Below, piece after piece: positions 33,234 through 44,425 of a stretch of 64,000 bases of DNA. The notes under the pieces are model-generated. The model was not told the origin of the DNA and ran no database searches. It saw nothing but the letters and a program-made list of their open reading frames with translations. The translations under genes and the position numbers were made by a program. Each line of letters opens with the position of its first letter. The first letter of the stretch is position 1. Source of the DNA: Elymus sibiricus (taxonomy: Eukaryota; Streptophyta; Magnoliopsida; Poales; Poaceae); the NCBI GenBank assembly GCA_039707655.1, contig CM077676.1:159877062-159941061 (forward strand), written 5' to 3'.

Positions 33234-34910
33234 TGATACGTCTCCAACGTATATATAATTTATGAAGTATTCATGCCATGTTTATTATAGTTTTGTATGA
33301 TTTTGGTGCACTTTTAGATGGCTTTTATATGATTTTTATGGACTAACATATTAACCTAGTGCCCAGTGCCAGTTGCTGTTTTCTGCTTGTTTTTGGTTTT
33401 CCAAAAAATCCATATCAAATGAAGTCCAAATGCAGCGAAACTTTTTGACGATTTTTTCTGGAAGGAAACAGACCCAGGAAGCTTTGGGGGAGCAGCAGAA
33501 GACCCACAGGGGCCCCACAAGCCACTTGGGCGCGCCCACCCCCCCTGGGTGCACCCTGGTGCCTCGTGGGCCCCCTGTGGCCCCTCTTCGCGTGATTCCA
33601 ATGCCAAAAATTCTTATAAATACCAAAACCCCCAGAAATAACCCTAGAACTTCAACTACGCTGCCGCATGCCTCTGTACCTCCACGATCTCATCTACAGC
33701 CCTTTTCCGGCACCCTACCAGAGGGGGGAATCATCACCGGAGGCCATCTTCATCATCCTGGCGGTCTCCATGATGAGGAGGGAGTAGTTCACCCTCGAGG
33801 CTAGGGGTATGTACAAGTAGCTATGTGTTTGATCTCTCTCTCGTGTTCTTGATTTGGCACGATCTTGATGTACCGCAAGCTTTGTTAATATAGTTGGATC
33901 ATATGGTGTTTCTCCCTCTCTATCTTGTTGTGATGAATTGAGTTTTTACCTTTGAGGTTTCACTATTATCGGATTGAATACTTTTATGGATTTGAGAACA
34001 CTTGATGTATGTCTTGCATATGAATACCCGTGGTGACAATGGGGTATTATATTGATTCACTTGATATATGTTTTGGCACTCAACTCGCGGATTCCCGAGG
34101 TGACATTGGGGTAATCTATGCATAGGGGTTGATGCACATTTTCGTCCTACTTTCTTCGGTAGAAATCTTGGGGCACTCTTTGAAGTTCTTTGTGTTGGAT
34201 TGAATATTATGAATCTAAAGTTGTTTGATGCATATCGTATAATCAACTCACGGATACTTGTGGTGACATTGGAGTATCTAGGTGACATTAGAGTTGGTTG
34301 ATGTGTATCATATGGTGTTATTTTAGTACGAACTCTAGGGCTGTTTGTGACACTTATAGGAATAGCTCAATAGATTGATCGGAAAGAATAACTTTGAGGT
34401 GGTTTCGTACCCTACAACAATTTCTATCTTATGTTCTCTGCTAATAGGAACTTTGGAGTGATTCTTTGTCACACGTTGAGGGATTGTTATATGATTCAAT
34501 TATGTTAGCATTGTTGAGAGATTGGACTAGTGATAGTATGAACCCTAGGCCTTGTTTCTAAGCATTGCAATACCGTTTGTGCTCCGTTTTATCACTTGCT
34601 ACCTTGCTGTTTTTATATTTTCAGATTACAAAAACCTATATCTACTATCCATACTACACTTGTATCACCATCTCTTCGCCAAACTAGTGCACCTATACAA
34701 TTTGCCATTGTATTGGGTGTGTTGGGGACACAAGAGAATTCTTGTATTTGATTGCAGGGTTGTTTGAGAGAGACCATCTTCATCCTACGCCTCCCACGGA
34801 TTGATAAATCTTAGGTCATCCACTTGAGGGAAAATTGCTATTGTCCTACAAAACTCTGCGCTTGGAGGCCCAACACGAGTCTACAAGAATAAGTTGTGTA
34901 GTAGACATCA
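33234..34910 (+). repeat. 3' LTR of A1 (1677 bp)
   Basis: It runs TGATACGTCTCC...GTAGTAGACATCA. A TATA box (tataaata) is at 33615-33622, after a GC-rich inverted segment (gggcgcgccc near 33530). Its last 728 bases pair with 2174-2901. It ends inside a GC-rich gene-like fragment. Confidence 0.8.
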
Positions 34911-35168
34911 ACCGCTCCTCCGGCGGCAAGCCTTCCCAAAACGCACGAATCGCGCGCGACATGGCTGGCGTGCCAACGGTGGGGACAGGCTCCACCGCGA
35001 GCCCCCCCCCCCCCATGCTCATGTGCCAGCCGGACGGCAGGCACGTGTCCGGCGGCACCATGACGCCGCAGCGGGCGAGGAGCAACGCCTCGTCGACCCG
35101 GAGGGTGCACGGCATGCCCGGAACGATCCCGGCTGCTGCTTCCCGCCCCACCACCGTGGCTGACCATT
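34911..35168 (-). pseudogene. Gene-like fragment, truncated by the A1 insertion
   Basis: The minus strand from about 35168 reads a GC-rich coding-like sequence, either from ATG at 35168 or in the overlapping frame containing DEALLLARCGVMVPPDT, LPSGWHMSMGG and AIRAFWEGLPPEERL. The latter pattern ('...LP-GW-hs-G...VP--PT-----AI...h-pEEr') reminds me of an uncharacterised grass protein family, but I cannot name it. The start lies in the competing frame, so the gene is probably frameshifted. A1's LTR cuts it at 34911. Upstream (35190-35230) lies a doubled 'ggtggctagggtttggtgga' block, inverse telo-box-like AAACCCTAG motifs typical of plant 5' regions. Transcription is not shown. Confidence 0.35.
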
Positions 35169-35650
35169 GCTCCAGATGCGGAAGGGGAGGCGGCTAGGGT
35201 TTGGTGGAGGTGGCTAGGGTTTGGTGGAGGCGCACGGCGGAGAAGGCTGTGGGGCGGTGAGGGGAGGCGAGGGGATTGGGACATGAGTGGGTGAACGCCG
35301 GTGCGCCGCGCGGCAATAAAATGCATTAATAGGCTCCTGGCAGGCACGCCGGTGATGCGACTCCTCGTATGGGAAACCGCGCGGTGTGAAAATGCCGACG
35401 TGACCATGATGTGACAACACATGCATGCGGGCACATACCCGACCGATTGTGAGAGCGCCACATGGCACGGTGTGTCCCACTCGTCAGTAACAGTGGCGGC
35501 TAACAGTCAACTCTCTTGACCAACGGCAAACCCCCGTTTGGGCATTGGTGAGGGTGGGTGGCGCGATGGAGGGGAAAAGTGAGCAAAAAAAGTTGGCTTG
35601 GGCAAAACTGAGGAGGACTAAGAAATGAGGGGCACAGAAATAGAAATCCC
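35169..35650. other. GC-rich flank of the gene-like fragment
   Basis: Possible 5' region of the fragment to the left, with two copies of ctagggtttggtgga in tandem (35195-35229). From about 35500 it becomes AT-richer and ends sharply at 35650, where F's gag sequence begins. No supported ORF. Confidence 0.4.
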
Positions 35651-35886
35651 AAATCATTATTATTAGTATTAGAAAAGTCACACAATTTGGTGTTTTCTTG
35701 AGACATAGTGACAAAGCAAACAATCTAGCAAACAAGCAAATAAAATATTTTTGTGTTTTTGCAAATTTTGTTTTAGAAGTGGGGGAGATGAAAATGAGAG
35801 GCAAATGCAAATAAAAAGTCAAATGAAAATAAGATCAAGTAGATGATAGTTTATGCAAAGGTACTTGATAGGTTTTGGTGATGTCT

Positions 35887-35903
35887 CCCCGACAACGGCG
35901 CCA
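35887..35903 (-). promoter_or_regulatory. Primer binding site of F
   Basis: The plus strand ccccgacaacggcgcca is the inverse of a tRNA-Asp-type site with one mismatch, 11 bp from the LTR edge at 35915. Confidence 0.75.
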
Positions 35904-35914
35904 GAAATTCTTCC

Positions 35915-37468
35915 TGCTACTTGTGAGCTGCGTTGGGATTTCCCCGAAGAGGAGAGGATGATGCAGTATAGCAGAGATAAGTATTTCCCTCAGTTAAGAA
36001 CCAAGGTTATCAATCCAGTAGGAGAACCACACAGATCCTCATTAGCAGCACCTACACACACAAAAGCAAATACTTGCACCCAGCGCAAACAAGAGGGTTG
36101 TCAATCCCCTTGGCGGTTACTTGCAAGGATTAATTCTAATAGTGATAGATAGATAAGTAAATTGCAAAACAAAATAAAAGAAATGAAATTGCAGCAAGCT
36201 ATTTTTGATTTTATATATGATGGATAAATGACCCGGGGGCCATAGTTTTCACTAGAGGCATCTCTCTCGAACACATAGCATACGGTGGGTAAACAAATTA
36301 CTATTGGGCAATTGATAGATAAGCGCATAGTTATGACGATATTCAAGGCAATGATCATGTATATAGGCATCACGTCCGAGACAAGTAGACCGACTCGTGC
36401 CTGCATCTACTACTATTACTCCACCCATTGACCGCTATCCAGCATGCATCTAGGGTATTAAGTTAATGAAAACAGAGTAACACCTTAAGCAAGATGACAT
36501 GATGTAGACAAAGTAAACTCAAGCAATATGATTAAACCCCATCTTTTTATCCTTAATGGCAACAATACAAATATGTGTCTTGTCCCTTTTTGTCACTAGG
36601 ATACAGCACCGCAAGATTGAACCCATCACAAAGCACCTCTCCCATTGAAAGATAAATCAATCTAGTTGGCCAAACCAAACGGATAGATCGGAGACAAATG
36701 CAAAGCTATAACAATCATGCATAAATAAGTTCAGAAAAGACTCAAATATTTCTCATGAATAATCTGATCATAAACGCACAATTCATCGGATCCCGACAAA
36801 CACACCGCAAAAGAAGATTACATCGAATAGAACTCTAAGGAGATTGACGAGAACATTGTATTGAAGATCAAAGAGAAAGAAGAAGCCATCTAGCTACTAG
36901 CTATGGACCCGTAGGTCTATGGTAAACTACTCACACATCATCGGAAGGGCAGCAAGGTTGATGTAGAAGCCCTCCGTGATCGATTCCCCCTCCAGCAGAT
37001 TGCTGGAAAAGGCCTCCAGATGGGCTTGCGGAAGAACAGAGGCTTGCGGCGGCGGAAAATTTATTTGAGGTGGCTCTCTGGTATATGGGGAATATTTGAG
37101 AATTTATAGCAGCGGAATTAGGTCAAGAGGTGCCACGAGGGGCCCAAAAGCCTGGGGGTCGCACCTACCCCCCTGGGGCGCACCTCCCGAGGTTGTCGCT
37201 CCCTCGTGACTCGTCTGGTCTTCTCCCGAAGCTTCGAGGGTCCCTTCTGGTCCAGAAAAAATTAATCCAAAGTTTTTTCTCCGTTTGGACTCTGTTTTAT
37301 ATTGATTTTCTGAAAAGCCAAAAACAAGCAAAAAACAGCAACTGTCACTAGGCACTAGGTTAATAGGTTAGTCCCAAAAATGATATATAATTGCATAATA
37401 AACATCCAAGATTGATACTATAATAGCATGGAACAATCAAAAATTATAGATACGTTGGAGACGTATCA
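35915..37468 (-). repeat. 5' LTR of F (1554 bp)
   Basis: The inverse of this segment follows the A2 LTR from TGATACGTCTCC to GTAGCA, but is more diverged. The GC-rich hairpin area is near 37130-37200. Confidence 0.8.
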
Positions 37469-38667
37469 AATGTCATAGAAGAAAATAGCTCAGAGTTGAC
37501 AACCAAGCTAGAAGAACTTATCTCTTTGATGAAAGGTAAAGAAGAGGTAAACATCAATGCCATCACTAATGAAGATACTAGTGATGTTAATTTCATTGCT
37601 CATAATAGCTATAATCCCAATTGGAAAAATAATGGATATGCTCCTAAACTCCCTTATCCTAATAATGGAGGAGCATCCAATAGTTTTGGAGCTAATGGTA
37701 GCAATAGAAATACTCTTGAAGAAACTCTTAAAAGTTTTATTGCTAGCCAGACTGAGCAGAATGAAAACTTCAAGAATATCATGAAGAATCATGATAACTT
37801 ACTCGATCAATTGACCGGTAAGGTTGTTGGACTAACAAATGATGTGCAGATACTTGAAGCCAGATCCAAGAATATGGAGGCACAAGTGGCAAAGATAGCA
37901 GAAAGCCAAACCTTGATTTTGGCCAAGGTTGCAGGTAAACCGAAGCCTAACCCGGTTGAAGAAGTTAAAATGGTGAGAAGCAATGAAGAGAAGGACGAGG
38001 TACTTGACACAAGCCATGTGCCAGAGTACAACTATACCATTGCAGATTTTGTTAAGATGATATCCATGAAGTATCCACTACCGGAGGTAACTAACGATGA
38101 GGCATATAATATCTTTGTTGAACAAGTTGCAGCCAAGGTATGTGAATTTGATGATGAAAGGAAAAAGCTATTCAGTAAGTTACCAGCTAAGCAAGAAGAT
38201 GCTTTTGAACCTACTATAGAGATTGAGATAGGACTTAATAAGTTCAGTGCTTTATGTGATCTAGGGCAAGTATTTCCACTATCCCCAAATCTGTTTATGA
38301 TAGTCTCAATCTTGGTCCTTATGCTAATACTGAGATTATATTGAATATGGCTAATTCTACTTTTACTCAGGCAGTAGGCATTAAGCATGGAGTTATAGTT
38401 CAAAAAAATGATTGCCCTGTCATGATTGATCTTGTTATAGTAGATATGCCTGAAGATCCTATTGCTCCTATAATTCTCGGTAGACCTTTTCTAAGGACTA
38501 TCAAAGCTGTGATAAATGTGTTTGAGGGAAATGTTCGTTTTGATTTACCATCTAAAGATCCCTTTATAAGGCATTTCCCCAGGAAAAAGAAATTAAAGAC
38601 CTACGCAGGAGGTGGCATCATTTTGAATGCCAGAAGCTATGGTCTCGGTGTTCTAGCACCACCTTGA
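37469..38667 (+). pseudogene. gag C-terminus and retropepsin-like protease of element D
   Basis: Frame 2 from 37469 shows a gag C-terminal part with Asn-rich text (FIAHNSYNPNWKNNGY), a probable coiled coil (NFKNIMKNHDNLLDQLTGK through LEARSKNMEAQVAKIAE) and EYNYTIADFVKMISMKYPLP. The protease core begins FSALCDLG at about 38246-38266. Directly after D-L-G the frame shifts by one base (38267-38268) into frame 1, where the rest of the fold follows: STIPKSVYDSL, then IAPIILGRPFLRTIKAVI at about 38460-38513. The stop is at 38665. The protease would release gag. The frameshift within its active-site loop separates the catalytic Asp from the rest. Confidence 0.8.
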
Positions 38668-38940
38668 TCACCACTACGGTCGAGCTATCCGACCAAAAAC
38701 AAGCGCTTCATGGGAGGCAACCCACGCGAATAAAGTAGACAAGTAAGTTTTTGTTTTTGTTTTAATAAAAGAGTGATTGAAGTTCCGTATGAAGAAGTTA
38801 GTTTGGAAGAGTCGTGCTAATGAAGGCCTAGTCGTGTGCAAGATGATTTATATTGATGTTTGAATATCTGGAAATATGTCTATGTATTGTCTTGGAACTA
38901 ACCCCGCAGGAGAGCAAAAAAAAGAAAAGTCTCGCAAGAG
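38668..38940 (+). other. Spacer between protease and repeat region of D
   Basis: It contains 'gcgcttcatgggaggcaaccc' (38702), the same type of landmark seen after coding parts of A1 and A2. No RT or integrase sequence is present here, where an autonomous Athila element would carry them. Confidence 0.5.
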
Positions 38941-38947
38941 ACAGATC

Positions 38948-39346
38948 AAAAGACGGCGTTCAAAACGACCGCGAGCGGTCGTATGAACGGTCGCATGACC
39001 TGCCAGAGGTTCCAGCACAAAACAGCAGAGACCGCAGGAGCAAAGACGGTGTTTCAAACGGGCGCACGCGCCAGTTCGACCGGTCATTTGATTCTTTTGC
39101 AGAAAACGAAGAAAATTCCAGTGTGTTTGACGGCGTTCCAAACGGGTGCACGCGCCCGTTCGAGCGGTCGTTTAACATCGTCGACCAGAAGTGCAGAAAG
39201 AACAGAATGAAAGACGGCATTCAAAACGGACGCATGCGTCCGTTTCAACGGTCGTTTCATCTGCACGCAGGCAAAGGTGAGTTTAACCGAGTCAAAGACG
39301 TCGTTCCATACGGGCGCACGCGCCCATATGAGCGGTCGTTTTGCAT
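38948..39346 (+). repeat. Five hairpin-forming repeats of element D
   Basis: Five units of about 50 bp (near 38949, 39032, 39126, 39211 and 39295) share the plan 'aaagacggcgttccaaacg', an inverted-repeat core, and 'gagcggtcgttt'. They are separated by 30-45 bp of unrelated DNA. The core of unit 4 is a perfect 22-bp palindrome (39224-39245). Units 2, 3 and 5 have GGGCGC/GCGCCC-type arms, with some mismatches. Unit 1 has acgaccgc/gcggtcgt arms. All units lie in one open frame (38853-39608) and read KDGV.NGR.RPFERSF-like peptides. A sixth unit is in D's LTR (42766-42818). Confidence 0.8.
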
Positions 39347-39709
39347 GCCGGCGGCTCCAATAAGCCCGAGGAAGAAGGTATTTTGCCACCATCTCTCCCT
39401 TTTCTTCTTCTTCTTCCTCCAAACCTCTCCAAACCCTAGCAAAACTTCGCCCGGTCTCTCTACTCGTTCGTTTTTAGTTCGAATCTTTCCATGTGATCGA
39501 TCTACGGTACGTTTCTCCTCCGATCCCCAATTTAGTTTTTGCGAATCCATGTTCTACAGGCCTAGCATTGCCATGTTTAGGATATGCACATTTTTTATTC
39601 AAATTTGAGTTTGGCATGGATTTGTAGATGTTTTTAGAGGAGTATGATATTGTGAGTACCGTAGGATCATTATTGTTACATTGTATTGGACTGAAAATTT
39701 GTTTTATAG

Positions 39710-40909
39710 ATGTTTACACGGAGGTCTTCTCGCGTACGCGGTGGCTCAAGTTCATCCACTGCACTACCGCAACAAGTTTTCACTCAGGGGATCGTCTTCA
39801 CCGACCGTGGAGCAAGGAAGAAGTTCCAGAAGCTCACAACAAGGAAGATCAAAGCAACCAAATGGGCTTGTGCGAATACTCTTGCCAAGCTAGGTATCAC
39901 TCATGATTTTAATTTGCTTTGTCATAATGCCGGGTTGCATCACTTTATTTATTAGGGATGTGAGACTTATGAATGATTGACGCTTGAGTTTCTTAGCACT
40001 CTCTCGCACAATGTTGGTTTAATGCCAAATGCATATGAGGAGGAGAGGATCAATTTCCGTCTCCTGGACCAAGATTTCAACATCACTTTCGTTGAGTGGT
40101 GTAATTACTTTGGCTTCCCCAACAATGATAATGATATTAGATATGTTTATGATTTCACTGACCCACTCCCGAGGCAATCCTTTCTTCGGATGAGTCACCA
40201 TGGCTCTAGGCATAGAGCCAGTTGCATTGAAAGTCCTGCTATACATTACTTCTACTATGTTATCACTAACTCAATGCAGGCACGAGGAGAAGTTTCTTAG
40301 GTGAATGATGAGAACATGCTAGTTCTCAGGAAAGTAGCAAACCTGGACGTCGGTTATTCGCCCAACCTAGGGGCAATACTTTTGTTACACCTAGCGCATC
40401 AAGCAAACCATGCATAAGGAAATATCGTGTGTGGAGGAGTGATCACCATGTTGGCCAACTCCCTTGGCCTCAACTACGATCATCTCAAGCCCATTGTCGG
40501 TAACACCCTTGTTAACATTCGTGTTCTTACTAGCGCTGGTATGGTAGTAGTGCGTAATGGCTGTCATTATATCAAAATTCCTGGAGTGGCATACTTGTTA
40601 CCCACACCTATGCCTAACAGTTTCTCCATTGAGAATGGACAATTGTATTATGTTGCACGGGAAGGAGATGCAACTTTTGACCAAGAAGGACCAGAACCTG
40701 AACAAGTAGATGAAGAAGAACTCGCCACCGACGAAAAGGAAGAGAAGCCCCAACAAGACTACACCACCTACGCGGACCTTGACAACCTCCAGGGCTCTAT
40801 CCAGGATATGAGCAACCTCGCATCGTCCCTGAGAGGCACGACCGCCTACATGAACATGAACTTCTCCAACTGGAGGCAGGAGTGGGCTCCTGACCAACCG
40901 CCACAATGA
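39710..40909 (+). pseudogene. ATHILA ORF1-like protein remnant of element D
   Basis: One frame (frame 2) runs from MFTRRSSRVRGGSSSS at 39710 to a TGA-ended stretch at 40907. It is interrupted by stops at 39953-39955, about 39974-39976, 40298-40300 and near 40411. Recognisable blocks are TRKIKATKWACANTLAKLGI, LEFLSTLSHNVGLMPNAYEE, FNITFVEWCNYFGFPN and GVITMLANSLGLNYDHLKPI, followed by an acidic tail (EEELATDEKEEK) and a Met/Asn-rich end. This layout resembles the ORF1 family of Athila elements (Pfam PF03078), which lies downstream of pol and has no proven function, sometimes compared to an envelope position. The assignment is from memory of the family. Confidence 0.6.
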
Positions 40910-42507
40910 TCTCGCTGGTTTGGGCTTGCAAGAGCCTAAGCTTGGGGGAGGTTATCACCACTTCTACATCAAGATGTGGCAGTATTTGAATAAGTTGTAA
41001 TGAGGTTGTACTTAAGCTCGAGGAGCTTCAAAACACTCATGTTCGTTTGTTCCAACACTTTGCTTTTTATTTGCTTTTGCTTTTTATTTTTTCCTTTTGC
41101 GATTTTTCGGTTGCAAGTTAGTTTTCAAAAACCCAAAAACCAAAAAAATAGAATAAGCTTTGCTTTGCGCTCTTGTTCTTTATTTAGCCCCTTGGAGTTC
41201 GTTTGCATTTTGTTTTCAGAGGAGTTGGTCTATGCCAGGACAACGAGGAATGCAAGAGTAAGGAAGAGAAGTGTGTAAATTCGCAACCGTGAAGGTATGT
41301 CCTACGACCCCAGTCTTTTGCACTTGAATACTTAGAGTAGATGTAGTAGTTGTATGTGAGATATGTGCAGATGGGAGTAAGTCTTGATAGTTGATACAAA
41401 GATTTTGCTCTAGTAGATGAAATAATTTTGTAGCCTTTGTTTTCTTTAGTTTAGACAACTAAGACTTGTCGTGGGACAGTTTTTAAGTGAAATGTTATTA
41501 ACCAAGTATAATTATGCACAAGAGAAAGTCTCTCAAGACTTGGGAGTTGAGAAATTGTAGCGGAAGTAATGTTTAATCATGCTCAACCCCATGTTGTTAA
41601 TTTTAATAGACTTGATAGAACTTGTGGATTAAATTGTCTAGAGGGACTTAGTTGAAAGGTGGGTGAGATTATGCCAAAAATCTGTGTTGTATATCTCAAC
41701 ATGGTGTTACAGCCTCCGGCTAGTGCCATGGCCTTTGCTACTACATACGCGTTTACATGTGTAAATGTGCCCTCGTCACCCTTCTTGATGTTATGCCAAG
41801 GACTCCGCTGGCCAATGAACGATCCACCAAGAGTGACAGCTCGGATTTCGGCTATGAGTTTGTTACCGTACGTAGTGGCAACACTACAAACGAATATTAT
41901 TTGGCATTCTCTTGAGTGGGTGTGTATGTGGTAAATAAAGGGAACTGATCAAAAGAGCTCGAAAGAAACATTATTGCTAAAGGTCCATAGTTCCCAAACA
42001 TTAAGCCACAGCGAAAACCTATCCATGATCACTTATTTGGCATAATCTCCTTCACGTGACAATCAAAGTTCCAGCAAACAATGATTGAAACAAAGTGTTT
42101 AAGAGCCTAGAGGAGGAGACAATTGTGAGTGTACTCATGAGCACTTGAACATCATATTTTGCTACATGCTTTCTACTCCCTAACTTATGTTTTTATGGCT
42201 CTATCTAAAGAAACTCTTCCGTGCATTCCCGGCAAGCAAGTGTTGTCTAGATTAAATGAAATGAAGTGTTGCAAAGTTGTTTTATCTAGTAGATCAGAAA
42301 CTTTGTGTTGATTATCTTTGCTTCACTAACACTTGCTCTATAACCATACCACCGCTACATCTATGATAAGTTTTCAGGTCAAGAAGCGGAGGGCTATCTA
42401 GGCATACCGATTGTAAGTGAACCAAAACCTTCTCGTTATTTCGGTTTAAATAACTGAGTTCCTTATGCTTCGGATTTCTCTCTATGTTGCTCGAGGGCGA
42501 TCAAGTT
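40910..42507 (+). other. 3' untranslated region of element D
   Basis: About 1.6 kb without supported ORFs. It includes a second purine tract, taagcttgggggagg, at 40938-40952. The rest is AT-rich. Confidence 0.5.
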
Positions 42508-42522
42508 TAAGCCTGGGGGAGT
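42508..42522 (+). promoter_or_regulatory. Polypurine tract of element D
   Basis: taagcctgggggagt directly precedes the LTR start TGATGAGTGA at 42523. Confidence 0.7.
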
Positions 42523-43911
42523 TGATGAGTGATATTTTTACACTCATTTCAACCTTGTTTATACCGAGATATTTCATTAAAAGAGAGATATTCGCTCCGA
42601 TATTGTCACTAATGGCTAATAAGTGCAAGGGATTCCACAAATCCTCTCTTTGATATTTTTCCACAGGAAATGGGCTAAAAAGGGAAGAAATCACGTGGGA
42701 GAAAGGAAAGGAAGGAAAATGGAGAAGAGATAAGTCACCAGGAGGCGCCAGAAGGCCGCCAGAGTCAAAGGCAGCGTTCCATGCGACCGCACACGCTCGC
42801 ATGAGCGGTCGTTTGGCGTGGAAACCGAGGCAGGTCGTCAACCTGAACAACTTTTATAAAGGGGACCCAGTCGAAATGTCAAAGGGGAGAGCGTCAGGAA
42901 AGCATTGAGCACAGCCAGAACGTCTTCATCATCATCTTCATCCACAAACCCTAGCCGCTGCCATTTTAATCTCCATAGCCATCTCCACCACCATAGTGCT
43001 CTCTCAACTAGTTCATACTTGTAACCGTGCATCGCACAAGGCATCCATTGTAAACATATTGCAATCAATCAATCCCAAGATGTGTTCTTCAATGTTTTCT
43101 TCCCGTGATCTGATCTCTATGTGTGAGTAGCCCGGTAAGGTATGGGGTGAGGCATGAGCCTTGCAACCCCAGGTATTTGGTGAAGGGATCAATGGAAGTC
43201 TTTGACATAACGTCTCGTATGTGTGAAATAAAATTGTTTTGTGAAGTGTCTCTTGTCTTGTCCGCGATCTTCATCCCTGTAGGTACCCAGGATCATGGAG
43301 ATTGAGCACCGGTGAGGCTAGGAGCGAGGGGACCGTGAAGTGTTATACCGAACACCGGTGACAGTAAGGTTTAGTAGGGTAACATGGATCATAACCTTGG
43401 GGATTCATGAGGTGTAGTCATTAAATGCCCAAAGCTTTTGTCTGATATTATTATCTTAATTATCGGGGCAACCCCGCAAGACGGATAGGGCCTGCGGTAG
43501 GACAACTGATTCTTGATGCCGGACTCGTGCCGGTCAAGATGTTATTTGGACACATCCCCCACTCCGATACGAAGCAAGCACCTCTTGATGGGTGACTTCC
43601 CGAGCACAAACTAATATCATTTTTTGTCCCAACACCAATACATGGTTGTAAGCATTAAGACCTCATCCCCGTACCTTCTTTTTATTATAAGTGTTTGAAT
43701 CACAATTTGCTTGCTGATCCGGTCAAAAGCTGGATTTGAAACTTTGGCAAAAGCTTGCTAGAGACCATTGCTTCAAGGAAATCTTCCTCTCGTGGGTTCG
43801 ATACCCAGGGTCGCCTCTGGGGAAATAGGTGCGGGATACCCTTTCTTGTTCCAATACTGGATCAATAAAAAGGAGATATCACTACTCTAGTGAAATTTTT
43901 GGGCGTCTCAT
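42523..43911 (+). repeat. 3' LTR of element D (right end uncertain)
   Basis: It starts TGATGAGTGATATTTTTAC after the purine tract. TATA-like tttataaag is at about 42851. It includes one unit of the D hairpin repeat at 42766-42818. No second LTR is in the window to fix the end. CA-ending candidates are 43863 and 43911. Confidence 0.55.
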
Positions 43912-44425
43912 ATTCAACCGAGCCTAATGGGCTTGGCACAGTCTTGGGGACTCTACGCGACACTTATTTAGCTCGCTAGGTCGCAGTCCTCGTGTGGCGG
44001 CGGTCGATGGCAAGAACGACGACTCCCATGATAACTAGGAGATCGTTCTGTTGTGTCCTAGAGAGCGTGAGCAGGACGAGGCAACGCAAAGTGAAACAAT
44101 CGCGCCATCGTGGCCGCGGAGCTAGTCCAGGACCGCACGCCGATTTAGGTCGAGGCAAATCAGCATCCGGATGTTCGTCTGTTCGGTGAAGCAAATCCTC
44201 CACTGGGTTTTGAAGAAGGCAATAATTTTTCAGTTTTTAGAGGCATCCGTGGCGGATGAAGTGCGCCACTCGCTGACGGAGATTAATTGAGATGTGTTTT
44301 TCTATCTTCCCAACATGCTAGCAGTGCCGGTATATATGTTTCCTCGCCTTAGCGCTCTCAGCCTTAATCGATTCAGTCGCTGGGCAATGCAAGCACATGA
44401 AGTTGGGCGATTTAGACCTAGCTAG
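43912..44425. other. Unassigned DNA
   Basis: Mixed composition with short ORFs on both strands, none with recognisable similarity. It may include the true end of D's LTR. Confidence 0.4.

Larger units (their letters stand above)
2174..34910 (+). mobile_element. Element A1: non-autonomous Ty3/Gypsy-type element, outermost host of the nested stack
   Basis: The parts are a 5' LTR remnant (2174-2901), a PBS (2912-2928), a leader to 2946, internal DNA from 29133 to 33233 and a 3' LTR (33234-34910). The rest of the interval is inserted A2. Rejoining 2946 to 29133 gives a continuous leader leading to the ORF at 29214. No RT, RNase H, integrase or protease is recognisable, so it depended on enzymes in trans. 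The element ends at 34910, followed by ACCGC (34911-34915), the expected right target duplication. Its left partner lies outside the window. Confidence 0.75.
35651..37468 (-). mobile_element. Element F: truncated A2-family copy (start of gag, PBS, 5' LTR)
   Basis: On the minus strand the order is LTR (37468-35915), PBS, leader and the first 56 bp of gag (ATG at 35706; MSQENTKLCDFSNTNNND, as in A2). Homology stops exactly at 35650/35651. The remainder and the 3' LTR are gone. It lies in the gag of D, which resumes at 37469 with AATGT as the expected right duplication. Confidence 0.8.
37469..43911 (+). mobile_element. Element D: Athila-like Ty3/Gypsy element, 5' part missing
   Basis: It begins within gag at 37469 (the rest was lost or displaced by F and a deletion). 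It continues through a protease, a hairpin-repeat region, an ATHILA ORF1-like frame, a polypurine tract (42508-42522) and an LTR from 42523. Athila affiliation rests on the protease type and the downstream ORF. RT and integrase are absent. The right boundary is uncertain (between about 43860 and 43970). Confidence 0.7.

Noticed and set aside
38948..39346. CRISPR-like array
   Set aside because: The context is a plant retroelement, units are diverged, spacers are unequal and there are no cas genes. They are hairpin repeats of element D.
40938..40952. Second polypurine tract in D as an LTR boundary
   Set aside because: It is followed by GTTATCACC, not an LTR start. The tract at 42508 is followed by TGATGAG and LTR-like DNA.
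43790..43830. tRNA-like 'gtgggttcgatacccagg' in D's LTR, and 'gggttcgacactc' in X and B
   Set aside because: They match only an internal promoter B-box or T-arm. No acceptor, D or anticodon arms can be drawn.
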